From NCBI GenBank assembly GCA_021739805.1, contig JAIPBB010000221.1:1-8925 (forward strand): DNA of 8,925 bases. The letters run 5' to 3'. The stretch is from Saprospiraceae bacterium (GTDB taxonomy: Bacteria > Bacteroidota > Bacteroidia > Bacteroidales > JAIPBB01). The translations under genes were made by a program, and so were the position numbers. Positions 6,048 through 8,925 of the stretch are shown here, piece by piece. Below the pieces are notes generated by a model. The model was given only the letters and a program-made list of their open reading frames with translations. It was not told the origin of the DNA and searched no databases. Numbering within the stretch: the stretch's first letter is position 1; every line of letters starts with the position of its first letter.

Positions 6048-6078
6048 AAAAAAAAGAGCTGATGTATGATATCAGCTC
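6048..6078 (-). terminator. intrinsic terminator of ppdK
   Basis: On the minus strand GAGCTGAT pairs with ATCAGCTC (arms 6071-6078 and 6056-6063, 8 base pairs, 7-base loop), followed by eight T residues (6055-6048). It begins 23 bases after the ppdK stop. The stem shares GAGCTG/CAGCTC with the terminator of the convergent cytochrome gene. Confidence 0.88.
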
Positions 6079-6100
6079 CTTAGAATATAATTCAATTAAT

Positions 6101-8815
6101 TTACATTTCCCTTACTGCTGCTTGTGCAGCTGCTAATCTGGCAATTGGGACTCTAAATGGAGAACATGAAACGTAATCCATACCAACCCTGCAACAAAAT
6201 TCTACAGAAGATGGTTCACCACCATGCTCACCACAGATACCAATTTTAAGATTTGGTTTTGTTTTACGCCCTTTTTCTACAGCTATTTCAATAAGCTGTC
6301 CAATGCCTTCCTGATCTAAAACCTGAAATGGGTCATTTTTAAGAACACCTTTTTCAATATAGATTGGTAAAAATTTACCAGCATCATCTCGAGAATATCC
6401 ATATCCCATTTGAGTCAGGTCATTAGTTCCGAATGAGAAAAACTCAGCAACTTCAGCTATTTTATCAGCAGTAAGTGCAGCACGTGGAATCTCAATCATA
6501 GTACCAACCAAATATTCAATTGAATCACCTCTTTCAGTAAATACATCATTTGCAACAGAACGAACTATTTCTTCTTGTAATTTAAGTTCAATTCTTGTTC
6601 CTATTAATGGTATCATAATTTCAGGAAGAGTTTTAATGCCTTTAGCTTTAAGGTCTAAAGCAGCTTCTATAATCGCCCTTGCCTGCATTTCAGTAATCTC
6701 AGGATAAGTTATTCCAAGACGACAACCCCTATGTCCTAGCATTGGGTTAAATTCGTGAAGGTCTTCAACTTTTTGTTTTATTACTTCAACAGAAATTCCC
6801 ATTTCATCAGCCATTTCTTTTTGGTTTGCTTCTTCATGAGGAACAAATTCATGCAAAGGTGGATCTAGTAAACGAACTGTTACTGGTAGTCCTTCCATTG
6901 CAGTAAACACATCTGCAAAATCCTGTCGTTGAATTGGGAGAAGTTTCTTTAATGCTTCTCTTCTTCCGGCTTCATCATCAGCAAGAATCATTTCACGCAT
7001 ACGAATTAGTCTTTCACCTTCGAAAAACATATGTTCGGTTCTGCAAAGACCAATACCTTCAGCACCAAAATTACGAGCAACTTGACAGTCTCTTGCAGTT
7101 TCAGCATTTGTACGAACATTAATCTTTCTAAATTTATCTGCTAATTTCATCATTTCACCAAAGTCACCACTTAATTCCGGGTCAATTGTAGCAGTTTTTC
7201 CTTCGTAAACTTCACCGGTGGAACCATTAAGGGAAATCCAATCACCCTCCTTAAAAACAATACCACTAGCAGTTAATGTTCTTGCTTTAGCATCGATTTT
7301 ACAATCACCGGCACCGGAAACACAACATTTACCCATTCCACGAGCAACTACAGCAGCATGAGAAGTCATTCCTCCACGTGCTGTTAAAATACCTTTTGCT
7401 ATATCCATGCCTTCTAAGTCTTCAGGAGAAGTCTCGATACGAACAAGAATAGAAACAGGAAATTTGTTTGCTTCATCAGCATGAAAAACAATTTGACCGG
7501 TAGCAGCTCCAGGAGAGGCAGGCAAACCTTTTGCAATAACATTTGCTGTTTTGATTGCTTCTTTATCAAAAACCGGATGTAATAATTCGTCCAATTTTTT
7601 TGGTTCCTGACGTAAAATAGCTGTTTTTTCATCAATCATACCTTCTTTTAGCATGTCCATAGCAATTTTCACCATAGCAGCAGCAGTACGTTTTCCGTTT
7701 CTTGTTTGAAGCATCCAAAGTTTACCATCCTGAATAGTAAACTCTAAATCTTGCATATCTTTAAAGTATTTTTCAAGATTGTCTTGAGTTTCATTCAATT
7801 CTTTATATGCTGCGGGCATCGCTTCTTCTAAGGAAGGATATTTTGATGCTCTTTCTTCTTCAGAAACACCAGCTAATTTAGCCCATGCCAGAGATCCTAC
7901 TTTAGTTATTACTTGTGGAGTTCTTACACCTGCTACAACATCTTCGCCTTGTGCATCAATAAGGTACTCACCGTTAAATACATTTTCTCCGGTAGCAGCA
8001 TCACGTGTAAAGGCAACTCCAGTAGCTGAGTTACTACCCATATTGCCAAATACCATTGCCTGAACATTAACAGCAGTCCCCCACTCTTCAGGAATATGGT
8101 TCATTGTACGATAATAAGCAGCTCTGTCAGTATTCCAGCTATCAAAAACTGCACAAACTGCACCCCATAATTGTTCCCATGGGTCAACTGGAAAATCATG
8201 GCCTGTAACTTTTTTAACAGCAGCTTTAAACTTCACTACCATTTCTTTTAAATCAGAAATTTCAAGGTCATTATCGTTTTCAACACCTCTTGCTTCTTTA
8301 ATTTCTTCCATTATTTCTTCAAATGGATCAATATCTTCTTTTGTTTCAGGTTTCATTCCTAAAACAACATCACCATACATTTGAACAAATCGACGGTATG
8401 AATCCCAGGCAAAACGTTTGTTACCGGATTTAATCGCAATAGCTTCAACAGCTTCGTCATTCATTCCAAGGTTTAAAACAGTATCCATCATTCCCGGCAT
8501 TGATACACGTGCACCGGAGCGAACAGAAACTAATAATGGGTTTTGTTTACCGCCAAATTCCATACCCATAATTTGTTCTACCTTAGCAATAGAAGCTTCA
8601 ACTTCAGGTTTCAATAGTTCAACAACAGCATCTTTTCCCAAATTATTATACTCAGTGCAAACATCTGTTGTGATAGTAAATCCCGGAGGTACAGGGACAC
8701 CGATTAAATTCATTTCAGCAAGATTAGCTCCTTTTCCTCCTAATAAGTTTTTCATGTCAGTTCTACCTTCGGCTTCTTTGTTTCCGAAAGTATAGACTCG
8801 TTTAGTTTTTGTCAT
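6101..8815 (-). CDS. ppdK: pyruvate, phosphate dikinase
   Basis: This 904-residue cytoplasmic enzyme interconverts pyruvate + ATP + phosphate with phosphoenolpyruvate + AMP + pyrophosphate, serving PPi-linked glycolysis or gluconeogenesis. The usual three parts are present. An N-terminal ATP-grasp nucleotide domain spans about 20-380, with NLLGGKGANLAEM near the start, RSGARVSMPGMMDT at 99-112 and LWMLQTRNGKRT at 366-377. The swivelling phosphohistidine domain (about 428-540) has GGMTSHAAVVARGMG, with catalytic His486 and Thr484 at the position regulated by phosphorylation in plant PPDK. The C-terminal PEP/pyruvate barrel spans about 545-895, with LCRTEHMFF, GTNDLTQ and CGEHGG (catalytic Cys861). 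The length is slightly above the 874 residues of the Clostridium symbiosum enzyme and nothing essential is missing. The segment after GTNDLTQ reads MGYGYSRDD, where MTFGFSRDD is more usual, a mild change. The start ATG at 8815 fits the N-terminus VYTFGN. It has its own terminator and is converging on the cytochrome gene, so it is probably unrelated to the cytochrome system. Confidence 0.98.
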   Translation of the reverse strand: MTKTKRVYTFGNKEAEGRTDMKNLLGGKGANLAEMNLIGVPVPPGFTITTDVCTEYNNLGKDAVVELLKPEVEASIAKVEQIMGMEFGGKQNPLLVSVRSGARVSMPGMMDTVLNLGMNDEAVEAIAIKSGNKRFAWDSYRRFVQMYGDVVLGMKPETKEDIDPFEEIMEEIKEARGVENDNDLEISDLKEMVVKFKAAVKKVTGHDFPVDPWEQLWGAVCAVFDSWNTDRAAYYRTMNHIPEEWGTAVNVQAMVFGNMGSNSATGVAFTRDAATGENVFNGEYLIDAQGEDVVAGVRTPQVITKVGSLAWAKLAGVSEEERASKYPSLEEAMPAAYKELNETQDNLEKYFKDMQDLEFTIQDGKLWMLQTRNGKRTAAAMVKIAMDMLKEGMIDEKTAILRQEPKKLDELLHPVFDKEAIKTANVIAKGLPASPGAATGQIVFHADEANKFPVSILVRIETSPEDLEGMDIAKGILTARGGMTSHAAVVARGMGKCCVSGAGDCKIDAKARTLTASGIVFKEGDWISLNGSTGEVYEGKTATIDPELSGDFGEMMKLADKFRKINVRTNAETARDCQVARNFGAEGIGLCRTEHMFFEGERLIRMREMILADDEAGRREALKKLLPIQRQDFADVFTAMEGLPVTVRLLDPPLHEFVPHEEANQKEMADEMGISVEVIKQKVEDLHEFNPMLGHRGCRLGITYPEITEMQARAIIEAALDLKAKGIKTLPEIMIPLIGTRIELKLQEEIVRSVANDVFTERGDSIEYLVGTMIEIPRAALTADKIAEVAEFFSFGTNDLTQMGYGYSRDDAGKFLPIYIEKGVLKNDPFQVLDQEGIGQLIEIAVEKGRKTKPNLKIGICGEHGGEPSSVEFCCRVGMDYVSCSPFRVPIARLAAAQAAVREM

Positions 8816-8925
8816 ATCTGTGTGTATTATAAGTTAATATTTCTAGTGTTAAATTTACAAAAATTTTACTGTAAATCAAATAAATAAGATTCAAAAAAAT
8901 CAGATGCAAATTTAGTAAAAAAAGG
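8816..8925 (-). promoter_or_regulatory. ppdK upstream region with possible -7 box
   Basis: This AT-rich stretch precedes ppdK. Read on the minus strand, TAAATTTG at 8914-8907 fully matches TAnnTTTG; the matching -33 region would fall outside the window. The leader would be about 88 bases. No Shine-Dalgarno sequence is present before the ATG, as usual in Bacteroidetes. Confidence 0.3.

Noticed and set aside
8418..8795. 125-codon plus-strand open frame antisense to ppdK
   Set aside because: It is an antisense shadow of a strongly conserved enzyme gene, with no recognisable domain.

Overview
The window is AT-rich, and its genes lack Shine-Dalgarno sequences, having A/T-rich leaders instead. Its possible promoters fit the Bacteroidetes type (a TAnnTTTG box near -7). 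Together with lipoprotein signals of the Bacteroidetes kind, a DUF5777-like beta-barrel and a PPDK, this points to a member of the Bacteroidetes/Bacteroidota, probably an anaerobe or facultative anaerobe with respiratory electron transfer through multiheme c-type cytochromes. The taxon is inferred, not demonstrated.

Layout. (1) Positions 1-2467, minus strand: a compact gene block read as monoheme c lipoprotein (2081-2467), DUF5777-like outer-membrane beta-barrel (1136-2026), heptaheme cytochrome c with a C-terminal membrane anchor (145-1119), and the start of a b-type cytochrome membrane protein (140 to beyond the window edge). (2) Positions 2468-2795: divergent control region. (3) Positions 2796-3482 and 3787-4482, plus strand: two tandem paralogous Crp/Fnr-family regulators, about 70% identical by hand alignment, each with a cysteine set suggesting an Fe-S cluster. 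(4) Positions 4716-5825, plus strand: a hexaheme cytochrome c lipoprotein with a short collagen-like (Gly-X-Y) stalk, ended by a terminator. (5) Positions 5826-6100: a convergent intergenic region with two terminators that share a stem sequence, and between them a ~120-bp element of nested inverted repeats. (6) Positions 6101-8815, minus strand: pyruvate, phosphate dikinase (ppdK), a housekeeping gene of central carbon metabolism.

How it may work together. The cytochrome b plus membrane-anchored heptaheme protein looks like a split version of an inner-membrane quinol:cytochrome c oxidoreductase. The beta-barrel and the two cytochrome lipoproteins could carry electrons across or onto the outer membrane. 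The two regulators lie between the cytochrome loci. A related 14-bp motif (N-TGAC-N4-GTnAn or its half) occurs upstream of both regulator genes, at the same 33-bp offset from a possible -7 box, and as a perfect palindrome upstream of the hexaheme gene. This suggests one redox-responsive regulon with autoregulation. The electron-conduit and regulon ideas are inferences from gene content and motif reading.
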